From the NCBI GenBank assembly GCA_009917455.1, contig QZDS01000006.1:1-64000 (forward strand): a stretch of 64,000 nt of DNA, read 5' to 3'. Positions 42,490 through 50,235 of the stretch are shown piece by piece. Under the pieces are notes generated by a model, which did no database searches, was not told where the DNA came from, and saw nothing but the letters and a program-made list of their open reading frames with translations. This DNA is from a bacterium 1xD8-48 (GTDB lineage: Bacteria; Bacillota; Clostridia; Lachnospirales; Lachnospiraceae). Each line of letters starts with the position of its first letter. Position 1 is the first letter of the stretch. Made by a program: the position numbers and the translations under genes.

Positions 42490-42636
42490 ATGAAGAGAAT
42501 TAAAACACTGGCAACAAGAGATTTGAAAGAATCCATGAAAAAGGGCGGCTGCGGAGAATGTCAGACTTCCTGCCAGTCAGCCTGCAAGACTTCCTGCACA
42601 GTAGGAAATCAGAGCTGTGAAAAGGTAAAAGCGTAA
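42490..42636 (+). CDS. scfA: SCIFF peptide precursor (six cysteines in forty-five residues)
   Basis: This is a 48-residue ribosomal peptide, start ATG 42490 after AAAAAGGAG. It begins MKRIKTLATRDLKES, the family leader, followed by a core with Cys at 21, 24, 28, 32, 36 and 43. SCIFF peptides are near-universal in Clostridia and are modified by the neighbouring radical SAM enzyme. In the C. thermocellum homologue a thioether forms, as I recall, between Cys32 and Thr37, and both residues are present here at the same positions. The final product and its role are unknown. Confidence 0.96.
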   Translation: MKRIKTLATRDLKESMKKGGCGECQTSCQSACKTSCTVGNQSCEKVKA

Positions 42637-42652
42637 GCGGACAGTCAGCCAG

Positions 42653-42733
42653 CAGCGTTTGCGCCTTATTGCAGCAAAGGCTGTAAGCTTACTGCAGCAA
42701 ACGCTGCCGCGCTTTGCGAGTCAGCTCATTGTA
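42653..42733 (-). repeat. Dispersed intergenic repeat, copy E (inverted), with added arms
   Basis: GCAGCAAACGCTGCCGCGCT followed by TTGCGAGTCAGCTCATTGTA (42694-42733) is the reverse complement of the repeat family. CAGCGTTTGC (42653-42662) and GCAAACGCTG (42697-42706) make a perfect ten-base inverted repeat around it. It fills much of the gap between scfA and scfB. Confidence 0.65.
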
Positions 42734-42742
42734 AAAAGAATC

Positions 42743-42766
42743 AAGCAGCGGCGTCTGCCGCTGCTT
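42743..42766 (+). terminator. Perfect 10-bp hairpin between scfA and scfB
   Basis: AAGCAGCGGC (42743-42752), loop GTCT, GCCGCTGCTT (42757-42766), then ATTGTGTG. The stem is very stable but the U tract is poor. It probably attenuates transcription or protects the 3' end of the peptide mRNA, giving more precursor than enzyme. Confidence 0.6.
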
Positions 42767-42834
42767 ATTGTGTGTGCGGGGAGATGGAAAGCTCTTTTTG
42801 CCGCGCCATAAAAGACAGGAAAAGGATAAGAAAA

Positions 42835-44256
42835 GTGATACATCAGTATAAAAACAACGGCTATAATATTGTCATGGACGTGAACAGCGGTTCTGTTCAT
42901 GTTGTGGACGATGTGGTTTATGATGTGATTCCTCTGGTGGAGGAGGCTCTCACGACAGGATGCCCCGAAACAGAAATAAAAAACAGGGTATGCGGGCAAT
43001 TGCAGGACAGAAATACTGACAACTACGCGCCTGAGGATATAGCAGACGCCGTAGGGCAGGTAATGGAGCTTCGGGAAGCGGGGATGCTGTATGCGCCCGA
43101 CGTCTATGAAAACTATATTATTGATTTTAAAAAGCGGGAGACGGTGGTGAAGGCATTATGTCTCCATATTGCCCATGACTGTAACCTGGCCTGTAAATAC
43201 TGTTTTGCGGAGGAAGGTGAGTACCACGGCAGACGGGCGCTTATGAGCCTGGAGGTAGGGAAAAAGGCGCTGGATTTTCTGGTGAAAAATTCCGGGAACA
43301 GGGTGAATCTGGAGGTGGATTTTTTCGGCGGGGAGCCCACCTTAAACTGGCAGGTGGTGAAGGATTTGGTGGCCTACGGCAGGAGCCTTGAGGAGCCTTT
43401 CCACAAGAAATTCCGCTTTACCCTTACAACCAACGGCATACTTTTAAATGATGAAATCATGGAATTTGCCAACAGGGAAATGTCCAATATCGTGCTCAGC
43501 ATTGACGGGAGGAAGGAAGTCAACGACCTCATGCGCCCCCACAGGGGGGGACAGGGAAGCTATGACACCATTGTCCCGAAATTCCTTAAGGTGGCGGAAA
43601 GCCGGAACCAGACAAATTATTATGTGAGGGGAACCTTCACAGGAAATAATCTGGATTTTGCAGAGGATGTGCTTCATCTGGCGGATTTGGGCTTTGAGCA
43701 GATTTCCGTGGAGCCGGTGGTTGCGCCGCCGACTGCGGATTATGCCCTTCGGGAGGAGGATTTGCCAAAGCTTTTAGCGGAATATGACAGGCTTGCAGCA
43801 GAGCTTTTAAATAGAAGAAAGGAAGGAAAGGGTGTCAATTTCTTCCATTTTATGATAGATTTGGAAGGCGGGCCGTGTGTTGCCAAGCGGCTTTCCGGGT
43901 GCGGCTCGGGAACGGAATATCTGGCGGTAACGCCCTGGGGGGATTTGTATCCCTGTCACCAGTTTGTGGGCGTGGAGGATTTCCTTATGGGGAATGTGGA
44001 CGAGGGCATTATCCGGACGGATATCAGGGACGAGTTTAAAGCCTGTAATGTATATGCCAGAGAAAAGTGCAGGAGCTGTTTTGCAAAGTTTTACTGCAGC
44101 GGCGGGTGTGCCGCCAATTCCTACAATTTTCACGGGCACATCAACGATGCCTATGACCTTGGATGCGAATTACAGAAAAAGCGTATTGAGTGCGCAATTA
44201 TGATAAAAGCGGCTTTGGCCGAATCAGAAGGAGAAGAAAGCAATGAAGAAGAGTAA
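42835..44256 (+). CDS. scfB: SCIFF maturase, SPASM radical SAM enzyme
   Basis: GTG 42835 (reading MIHQYKNNGYNIV) is the start by comparison with the family. The open frame extends to 42772. The 473-residue enzyme has an N-terminal PqqD/RRE-like peptide-binding domain (about 1-95) and a radical SAM core with HDCNLACKYC (Cys116, 120, 123), FFGGEPTLNW and TTNGILL. A C-terminal SPASM domain holds two auxiliary clusters (GPCVAKR..GCGSG, LYPCHQF, ARE.CRSCFAKFYCSGGC). It makes the thioether in the peptide encoded just upstream. It overlaps secDF by 14 bases. Confidence 0.96.
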   Translation: MIHQYKNNGYNIVMDVNSGSVHVVDDVVYDVIPLVEEALTTGCPETEIKNRVCGQLQDRNTDNYAPEDIADAVGQVMELREAGMLYAPDVYENYIIDFKKRETVVKALCLHIAHDCNLACKYCFAEEGEYHGRRALMSLEVGKKALDFLVKNSGNRVNLEVDFFGGEPTLNWQVVKDLVAYGRSLEEPFHKKFRFTLTTNGILLNDEIMEFANREMSNIVLSIDGRKEVNDLMRPHRGGQGSYDTIVPKFLKVAESRNQTNYYVRGTFTGNNLDFAEDVLHLADLGFEQISVEPVVAPPTADYALREEDLPKLLAEYDRLAAELLNRRKEGKGVNFFHFMIDLEGGPCVAKRLSGCGSGTEYLAVTPWGDLYPCHQFVGVEDFLMGNVDEGIIRTDIRDEFKACNVYAREKCRSCFAKFYCSGGCAANSYNFHGHINDAYDLGCELQKKRIECAIMIKAALAESEGEESNEEE

Positions 44257-46498
44257 AGCGATTGTAATTCTGCTGGTGTTTCTGCTGCTTCTCGGCGGTT
44301 TTGGGTATACCGCCGCAGTAGGAATAGGGGCGGACGGTTCCGGTTCAGCGGCCAGTATTAATCTGGGACTGGACCTGGAGGGCGGCGTCAGCATCACCTA
44401 TCAGGTAGTGGGAGACGCGGAGCCTGACAGCGAGGATATGGCGGATACCATATACAAGCTGCAAAAGCGTGTGGAGAGCTACAGTAACGAAGCGGTGGTA
44501 TATCAGGAGGGAAACAACCGGATTAATATCGAGATACCCGGCGTTTCAGATGCAGGCGCTATCCTGGAGGAGCTTGGAAAGCCCGGTTCCCTGTATTTTA
44601 TTTCCCAGTATGACCCTGACGGAAATCCCAATTATCAGGCGCTGGGAACCGACGACGAGGGAGAGCTTGTCTATGCCCTGTATAAGGATATCGACCAGCT
44701 TATCGCTGACGGAAGCGTGGTTTTGGAGGGAACGGATGTAAAGGAAACTCAGGCCGGCTCCATGACCAACAGCATGCAGAACAGCGAGTTTGTAGTGCAG
44801 TTATCCATGACCGAGGAGGGAACGAAGAAGTTTGCCGACGCAACCACAAAGGCTCTTCAAAACGGAGAATCCATCGGAATTTATTATGACGGGACGATTA
44901 TCAGCGCCCCTAATGTAAACTCGGCTATCACCGACGGACAGGCCCAGATTACGGGAAACTTTACCTATGAGAGGGCGCAGCAGCTTGCAACCACTATCCG
45001 TATCGGCGGTCTGAAGCTGGAGCTGGAGGAACTGCATTCCAAGATTGTAGGGGCTCAGCTTGGCGAGGAGGCGATTTCCACCAGTATCAAAGCGGCGGCG
45101 GTGGGCTTTGCCATTATTGTAATTTTTATGATTGCAATATATCATCTCTCAGGCGTGGCAGCCAGTCTTGCCCTTGGGCTTTATGTGGAGCTGGTTGTGA
45201 TATTGCTGGATGCCTTTGAAATCACACTGACCCTGCCGGGAATTGCAGGTATTATCCTGTCTATCGGTATGGCGGTGGATGCCAATGTGATTATTTTCGC
45301 CCGTATCAGGGAGGAGATTGCAAAAGGTAAAACCGTAAAATCCGCGATAGATATCGGTTATAAGAAAGCGACTTCCGCCATTGTGGATGGCAATGTGACC
45401 ACGCTGATTGCGGCGGCGGTGCTTGGGCTTTTAGGCTCAGGTACGATTAAAGGCTTTGCGGCTACGCTGGCTTTGGGTATTATCCTTTCCATGTTTACGG
45501 CTATGGTGATTACCAGACTGCTCATGAAAGCCTTCTTTGCAATGGGCTTACAGAGCGAGAAGCTTTACGGCAAGGCAAAGGAGCGGAGGGCAGTGGACTT
45601 TACCTCAAAGAGAAAGCTGTTCTTCGGGATATCCATTGCGGCGGTTCTGGCGGGCTTTGTGTTTATGGGAATCAACAAGTCTCAGATTGGCGGCGCATTG
45701 AATTACAGCCTTGAGTTTGTGGGCGGCACTTCCACCAATATTACCTTTAATGAAGATATGCCTCTCGGGGATATCGATGCAAAGGTAGTTCCTCTCATTG
45801 AAGAAATTACAGGGGACGGAAATGTCCAGACCCAGAAGGTGGAGGGAACGGACGAGGTGATTTTCAAGACCCGCTCCTTAAATCTGGACGAGAGGGAAGA
45901 GCTGAAAAATGTGATGGTGGACAATTTTGCGGTAGATGCGGAGAAGATTACCACGGAAACCATCAGCTCCACCATCAGCAGCGAGATGAAATCGGATGCT
46001 GTGATTGCCGTTGTGATTGCCACTATCTGCATGCTGCTTTATATCTGGCTGCGGTTTAAGGATATCCGTTTCGGCGCGAGTTCCGTTATCGCTCTGATTC
46101 ATGACGTACTGGTGGTACTTGCCTTTTACGCGATTGTGAAGGTATCCGTGGGCACCACATTTATTGCCTGTATGCTGACGATTGTAGGATATTCCATCAA
46201 CGCCACCATTGTAATTTTTGACAGGATTCGTGAAAACATGCACAATATGGGAAGAAAGGAATCCTTAGAGGATATGGTGAACGGCAGCATCACCCAGACC
46301 CTGTCAAGAAGTATTTTTACTTCCCTTACAACCTTTATCATGGTGGCGGCGCTGTATGCGTTCGGCGTATCTTCCGTGAAGGAATTTGCGCTGCCTCTGA
46401 TGGCGGGCATCCTCTGCGGCACGTATTCTTCCGTATGCATTACCGGCGCTCTGTGGCTGGTTCTGCGCAAGGTGTTCCCGCAGAAAAAGACGGCATAG
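44243..46498 (+). CDS. secDF: Fused protein translocase subunits SecD-SecF
   Basis: This 751-residue membrane protein uses the proton gradient to help pull proteins through SecYEG. The SecD half begins with one span, then NLGLDLEGGVSITYQV (D1 motif) and a periplasmic-type P1 domain, then five spans with IVGAQLGEEAISTSIKA and SIGMAVDANVIIFARIREE (D4/D5). The SecF half begins near 450 with NYSLEFVGGTSTNITF (F1) and has TIVGYSINATIVIFDRIREN (F4). Overlap with scfB by 14 bases suggests coupling; this neighbourhood is typical for SCIFF loci. Confidence 0.96.
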   Translation: MKKSKAIVILLVFLLLLGGFGYTAAVGIGADGSGSAASINLGLDLEGGVSITYQVVGDAEPDSEDMADTIYKLQKRVESYSNEAVVYQEGNNRINIEIPGVSDAGAILEELGKPGSLYFISQYDPDGNPNYQALGTDDEGELVYALYKDIDQLIADGSVVLEGTDVKETQAGSMTNSMQNSEFVVQLSMTEEGTKKFADATTKALQNGESIGIYYDGTIISAPNVNSAITDGQAQITGNFTYERAQQLATTIRIGGLKLELEELHSKIVGAQLGEEAISTSIKAAAVGFAIIVIFMIAIYHLSGVAASLALGLYVELVVILLDAFEITLTLPGIAGIILSIGMAVDANVIIFARIREEIAKGKTVKSAIDIGYKKATSAIVDGNVTTLIAAAVLGLLGSGTIKGFAATLALGIILSMFTAMVITRLLMKAFFAMGLQSEKLYGKAKERRAVDFTSKRKLFFGISIAAVLAGFVFMGINKSQIGGALNYSLEFVGGTSTNITFNEDMPLGDIDAKVVPLIEEITGDGNVQTQKVEGTDEVIFKTRSLNLDEREELKNVMVDNFAVDAEKITTETISSTISSEMKSDAVIAVVIATICMLLYIWLRFKDIRFGASSVIALIHDVLVVLAFYAIVKVSVGTTFIACMLTIVGYSINATIVIFDRIRENMHNMGRKESLEDMVNGSITQTLSRSIFTSLTTFIMVAALYAFGVSSVKEFALPLMAGILCGTYSSVCITGALWLVLRKVFPQKKTA

Positions 46499-46550
46499 CC
46501 TTAAGCGGGAAAGCAGAAGAGGACAGGTCTGTCTCTGACCGCTTTTGCAG

Positions 46551-46593
46551 ACAAATGCATCAAATCTGCCGCGTTTCGCGAGGCAGTTTATGT
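46551..46593 (-). repeat. Dispersed intergenic repeat, copy F (inverted, diverged)
   Basis: TCTGCCGCGTTTCGCGAGGC followed by AGTTTATGTA (46565-46594) matches copy E (GCTGCCGCGCTTTGCGAGTC then AGCTCATTGTA). It runs directly into the terminator at 46594. Confidence 0.55.
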
Positions 46594-46625
46594 AAAAAAG
46601 CGTTCCGCAGTGCGGGACGCTTTTT
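46594..46625 (+). terminator. Terminator between secDF and recJ
   Basis: AAAAAAGCGTTCCGCA (46594-46609) and TGCGGGACGCTTTTT (46611-46625) form a long stem with a T tail, 21 bases before the recJ start. Confidence 0.8.
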
Positions 46626-46646
46626 GGCAGAGAAAACGAGGTTAAA

Positions 46647-48452
46647 ATGGCAAAATGGATGGTGGCCGCCAAAAAGGCGGATTTTGATAAAATTGCGGAA
46701 AAATATCACATTACTCCGGTGATGGCGAGAATTATGCGAAACAGAGACCTGGTGGAGGATGCGGATATTGAGAAGTATCTGCACGGGAATTTGGAGGATT
46801 TATACGACCCGCTGCTTATGAAAGGCATGAAGAAGGCGGCGGAAATTATTGCTGAGAAGATAGCGGAGGGAGCGCGGATTCGGGTAATCGGCGATTATGA
46901 TGTGGACGGTATCTGCGCTTCCTATATTCTGATTACCGGACTTTGTATGCTGGGGGGGAATGCAGACACGGTAATTCCCCACAGGATAAAGGACGGTTAC
47001 GGTTTAAACGAGGCGCTGGTGCGGGACGCAGCGGCGGAGGGAGTTGACACCATTGTCACATGCGATAACGGAATTGCGGCAGCGCCCCAGATTGCACTGG
47101 CAAAGGAGCTTGGAATGACGGTGGTGGTGACCGACCACCATGAGGCGCCCTTTGAGGAAAAGGAAGGGGAGCGGACGTATCTTTTGCCGAAAGCGGACGC
47201 CGTTGTTGACCCGAAGCAGCAGGGGTGCGGGTATCCCTTTCCGGGGATTTGCGGGGCAGTAGTTGCCCTTAAGCTGGTACAGGCGCTTTTTGACAGATTC
47301 GGTGAAAAGGAGATGCCGCAGTCAAAGAGAGCGGAAATTATGGAGGAGATGTTTTCCTTTGCGGCTCTTGCAACTGTCTGCGATGTGATGGAGCTTCGGG
47401 ACGAGAACCGGATTATTGTAAAATACGGCCTGGAGTTCCTTGGTAAAACGAAAAATTCAGGACTCCGGGCGCTTCTTATGGTCAACGGAATAGAGGAAAA
47501 GGCTCTTTCCCCTTACCATGCGGGATTTATCATCGGCCCCTGTATGAATGCCACAGGAAGGCTGGATACGGCAAAGAGGGCGCTGGAGCTGTTCAGTTCA
47601 AAGGACTGGAGGGAAGCGGTTACCATTGCCGGAGATTTGAAAAACTTAAACGACAGCCGGAAGCAGATGACGGAAGAAGGGCTTCAGGCGGCCATCCGGC
47701 AGGTGGAGGGCTCGGAAATTCAGAAAGACAGAGTCCTGGTGGTATATCTTCCCGACTGCCATGAGAGCCTTGCGGGAATCATTGCCGGAAAAGTGCGGGA
47801 AAAGTACGGGAAACCGGCTTTTGTGCTGACAAAGGGAGAGGACGGCGTAAAGGGAAGCGGCCGCTCCATTGAAGCTTATCATATGTATGATGAGATAAGC
47901 GCCTGTAAGGAGCTGTTTACCAGATATGGGGGACATAAGATGGCGGCGGGGCTTTCCCTTCCTGACGAGGCGTCGGTGGAAGTTTTTCGTAAAAGGTTAA
48001 ACGAAAGCTGCCGTCTTACAGACGACGACTTCGAGGAAGTGATACATATCGACGTGCCAATGCCTTTATTCTATGCAAATAAGGAGTTTATAAGGGAGCT
48101 GTCATGCCTCGAGCCCTTTGGGACAGGTAATCCCAGGCCTCTCTTTGCCAGAAAGGGCATCCGCCTTTTATCCGGCAGGAAACTGGGAAAAAATCGGAAT
48201 GTGGGAAAATACCGGATAGAAGATGAGGCTGGCAACGGATATGAGATGATTTATTTCGGGGATATGGAACGGTTTGACTTGTTTTTGTCGGAGAAATTCG
48301 GACGACAGGCCGTAGACGGGCTGTACGGCAACAGTCCGTATGGCAACGCCCCCGGGAAAGCGGAGATGGTAATCAGTATCGCCTACTATCCCGAGATTAA
48401 TTCTTTTGCGGGCCGGGAAAGCATACAGATAGTCATGCAGCATTACTGCTGA
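46647..48452 (+). CDS. recJ: Single-stranded-DNA exonuclease RecJ
   Basis: The 601-residue 5'-3' ssDNA exonuclease acts in recombination, mismatch and base-excision repair. DHH-domain metal motifs: VIGDYDVDGICAS, VTCDNGIAA, VVTDHHEAP and VVDPKQ. The DHHA1 part has VKGSGRSIEAYHMYD and RYGGHKMAAGLSL, then an OB-like C-terminal domain. It has a terminator on both sides, so it is probably monocistronic. Confidence 0.95.
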   Translation: MAKWMVAAKKADFDKIAEKYHITPVMARIMRNRDLVEDADIEKYLHGNLEDLYDPLLMKGMKKAAEIIAEKIAEGARIRVIGDYDVDGICASYILITGLCMLGGNADTVIPHRIKDGYGLNEALVRDAAAEGVDTIVTCDNGIAAAPQIALAKELGMTVVVTDHHEAPFEEKEGERTYLLPKADAVVDPKQQGCGYPFPGICGAVVALKLVQALFDRFGEKEMPQSKRAEIMEEMFSFAALATVCDVMELRDENRIIVKYGLEFLGKTKNSGLRALLMVNGIEEKALSPYHAGFIIGPCMNATGRLDTAKRALELFSSKDWREAVTIAGDLKNLNDSRKQMTEEGLQAAIRQVEGSEIQKDRVLVVYLPDCHESLAGIIAGKVREKYGKPAFVLTKGEDGVKGSGRSIEAYHMYDEISACKELFTRYGGHKMAAGLSLPDEASVEVFRKRLNESCRLTDDDFEEVIHIDVPMPLFYANKEFIRELSCLEPFGTGNPRPLFARKGIRLLSGRKLGKNRNVGKYRIEDEAGNGYEMIYFGDMERFDLFLSEKFGRQAVDGLYGNSPYGNAPGKAEMVISIAYYPEINSFAGRESIQIVMQHYC

Positions 48453-48466
48453 GATAGTTTTCGGGC

Positions 48467-48506
48467 AATGCAAAAGCCTCCGGGGCTACCGGAGGCTTCG
48501 CATTCT
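48467..48506 (+). terminator. Terminator after recJ
   Basis: AAGCCTCCGG (48474-48483) pairs with CCGGAGGCTT (48489-48498), extended by ATGC/GCAT, followed by TTCTT. Confidence 0.8.
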
Positions 48507-48507
48507 T

Positions 48508-48573
48508 ATGAGGGGGGAGATAGTGAGTTGTTCAACTATCTTGATTAATATCATAAGGGTAAAATGTGTTTAA
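48508..48573 (+). other. Possible 21-codon leader ORF with internal hairpin
   Basis: An open frame from ATG 48508 (or GTG 48523, which follows AGGGGGGAG) ends at TAA 48571-48573. It overlaps an imperfect palindrome (AGATAGT...ACTATCT, 48518-48541). The encoded peptide contains SCSTILINIIRV. It may be a leader peptide ahead of murE or a chance frame. The rest of the gap 48453-48740 is AT-rich and holds the murE promoter. Confidence 0.25.
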
Positions 48574-48682
48574 AGTGTGTCCGAATTATGTTAAAAATCT
48601 AAAATCCTCTTAACAAAAAATAAAAAACATATTAACTGAAAGGAAAGCCGGACGCAGAATGGGAAATCAGTTTTCAGAGAGA

Positions 48683-48711
48683 TTGAAAAAAACGATTAAT
48701 CATGTTATCTT
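48683..48711 (+). promoter_or_regulatory. Candidate promoter of the murE-rsgA run
   Basis: TTGAAA at 48683-48688 and TATCTT at 48706-48711 with a 17-base spacer. Confidence 0.5.
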
Positions 48712-48740
48712 ATTATAGGAAAAATGTCATGGAGGTTGTA

Positions 48741-50219
48741 ATGAAGTGTGAAGAGTTACTAAAGGGCCTGACCTTTGAATGCATAAGAGGAAGTATTGAC
48801 AGAGAAATAAAAGAGGTAGTCCATGATTCGAGGAAGATAGCCGAAGGGTGTCTTTTTATCTGCATCTGCGGTTACAATGCGGACGGACATGATTTTGCGG
48901 CGGAGGCGGCGGCAAAAGGCGCGGCGGCGCTGGTAGTGCAGAAGGAAGTGGAGCTTCCGAAGGAAAGCGATATCACTGTTATTAAGGTGGAAGATACGAG
49001 ATACGCCATGGCCTTTATCGCGGCGGCTTATTTCGGCCATCCCGCGGACCGGCTCAAGGTGATTGGCATTACCGGAACCAAGGGAAAGACCACCACCACC
49101 TATCTGATGAAATCCATCCTGGAAAAGGCGGGCTATAAGGTGGGACTTGTGGGAACCATCGAAACCATTATCGGCGATAAGCATATCCCGGCAGGCAACA
49201 CTACGCCGGAATCCTTTTTGCTCCAGCAGTATTTTAAGGAGATGGAGGAGGCGGGCTGCCAGATTGTGGTGATGGAGGTGGCCTCTCAGGGGCTCAAGCT
49301 CCACAGAACCCAGGGGTTTACCTTTGAAATCGGTATTTTTACCAATTTAGAGCCCGACCATATCGGTCCCAACGAGCATGCGGATTTTGAGGAATATCAG
49401 GCATGTAAGGGACTTCTATTCAGACAGTGCCGTCTGGGTATTGTGAACAAAGACGACCCTCATATGGAGGCTGTTTTGAAAGGCCATACCTGCAGGGTGG
49501 AAACCTATGGTTTCGACAGGGAGGCTGACAGCTATGCGGAGGATTTAAAGCTGGTAAACAAGCCGGGAGAACTGGGGGTTGACTTTACCGTAAGGCAAAA
49601 GGACGGAAATGCATTCCGGGTGGAGGTTCCCATGCCGGGGCGCTTCAGTGTCTATAATGCTTTGACGGCTATTGCGGTCTGCAGCCATTTCAGAGTGGAA
49701 GTCGCCGGGATAAAGAAAGCGCTTCTGGGAGCTCATGTGAAAGGAAGAATCGAAAGGGTTCCGGTGTCGGATAAGTTTACCCTTCTGATTGATTATGCCC
49801 ATAACGGCATGAGTCTTAAGAGCCTTTTGACGACGTTGCGGGAGTATGAGCCCGGACGGCTGGTATGCCTTTTCGGATGCGGGGGAAACCGCGACAGAGC
49901 CCGCCGTTTTGAAATGGGGGAAATCAGCGGGAAATATGCGGATTTTACCATTATCACTTCGGATAACCCGAGGAACGAAAAGCCGGAGGATATTATTGCG
50001 GATATCAGAACCGGAATTGATAAGACAGCCGGAAAGTATATCGAGATCCCTGACAGGAAGGAAGCCATTGCATACGCCATTGACAATGGACAGCCGGGGG
50101 ATATTATTGTGCTGGCAGGAAAAGGCCATGAGGATTATCAGGAGATTTGCGGGGTAAAGCATCCTATGGACGAAAGGGTACTGATAGCGGAAATCCTTAA
50201 GGAGAGACAAGGAAGTTAA
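48741..50219 (+). CDS. murE: UDP-MurNAc-tripeptide synthetase (meso-DAP adding)
   Basis: ATG 48741 follows GGAGG; the frame is open to 48702. The 492-residue ligase adds the third residue of the peptidoglycan stem. Visible: VHDSRKIAEGCLFIC, the ATP site GITGTKGKTTTTYL, EVASQGL, NLEPDHIGPNEH and DYAHNGMSL. The DNPRNEKPEDI motif predicts meso-diaminopimelate rather than lysine. It heads a long co-directional run of translation and wall-control genes. Confidence 0.96.
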   Translation: MKCEELLKGLTFECIRGSIDREIKEVVHDSRKIAEGCLFICICGYNADGHDFAAEAAAKGAAALVVQKEVELPKESDITVIKVEDTRYAMAFIAAAYFGHPADRLKVIGITGTKGKTTTTYLMKSILEKAGYKVGLVGTIETIIGDKHIPAGNTTPESFLLQQYFKEMEEAGCQIVVMEVASQGLKLHRTQGFTFEIGIFTNLEPDHIGPNEHADFEEYQACKGLLFRQCRLGIVNKDDPHMEAVLKGHTCRVETYGFDREADSYAEDLKLVNKPGELGVDFTVRQKDGNAFRVEVPMPGRFSVYNALTAIAVCSHFRVEVAGIKKALLGAHVKGRIERVPVSDKFTLLIDYAHNGMSLKSLLTTLREYEPGRLVCLFGCGGNRDRARRFEMGEISGKYADFTIITSDNPRNEKPEDIIADIRTGIDKTAGKYIEIPDRKEAIAYAIDNGQPGDIIVLAGKGHEDYQEICGVKHPMDERVLIAEILKERQGS

Positions 50220-50235
50220 AAGGAGCAGACGAAGC

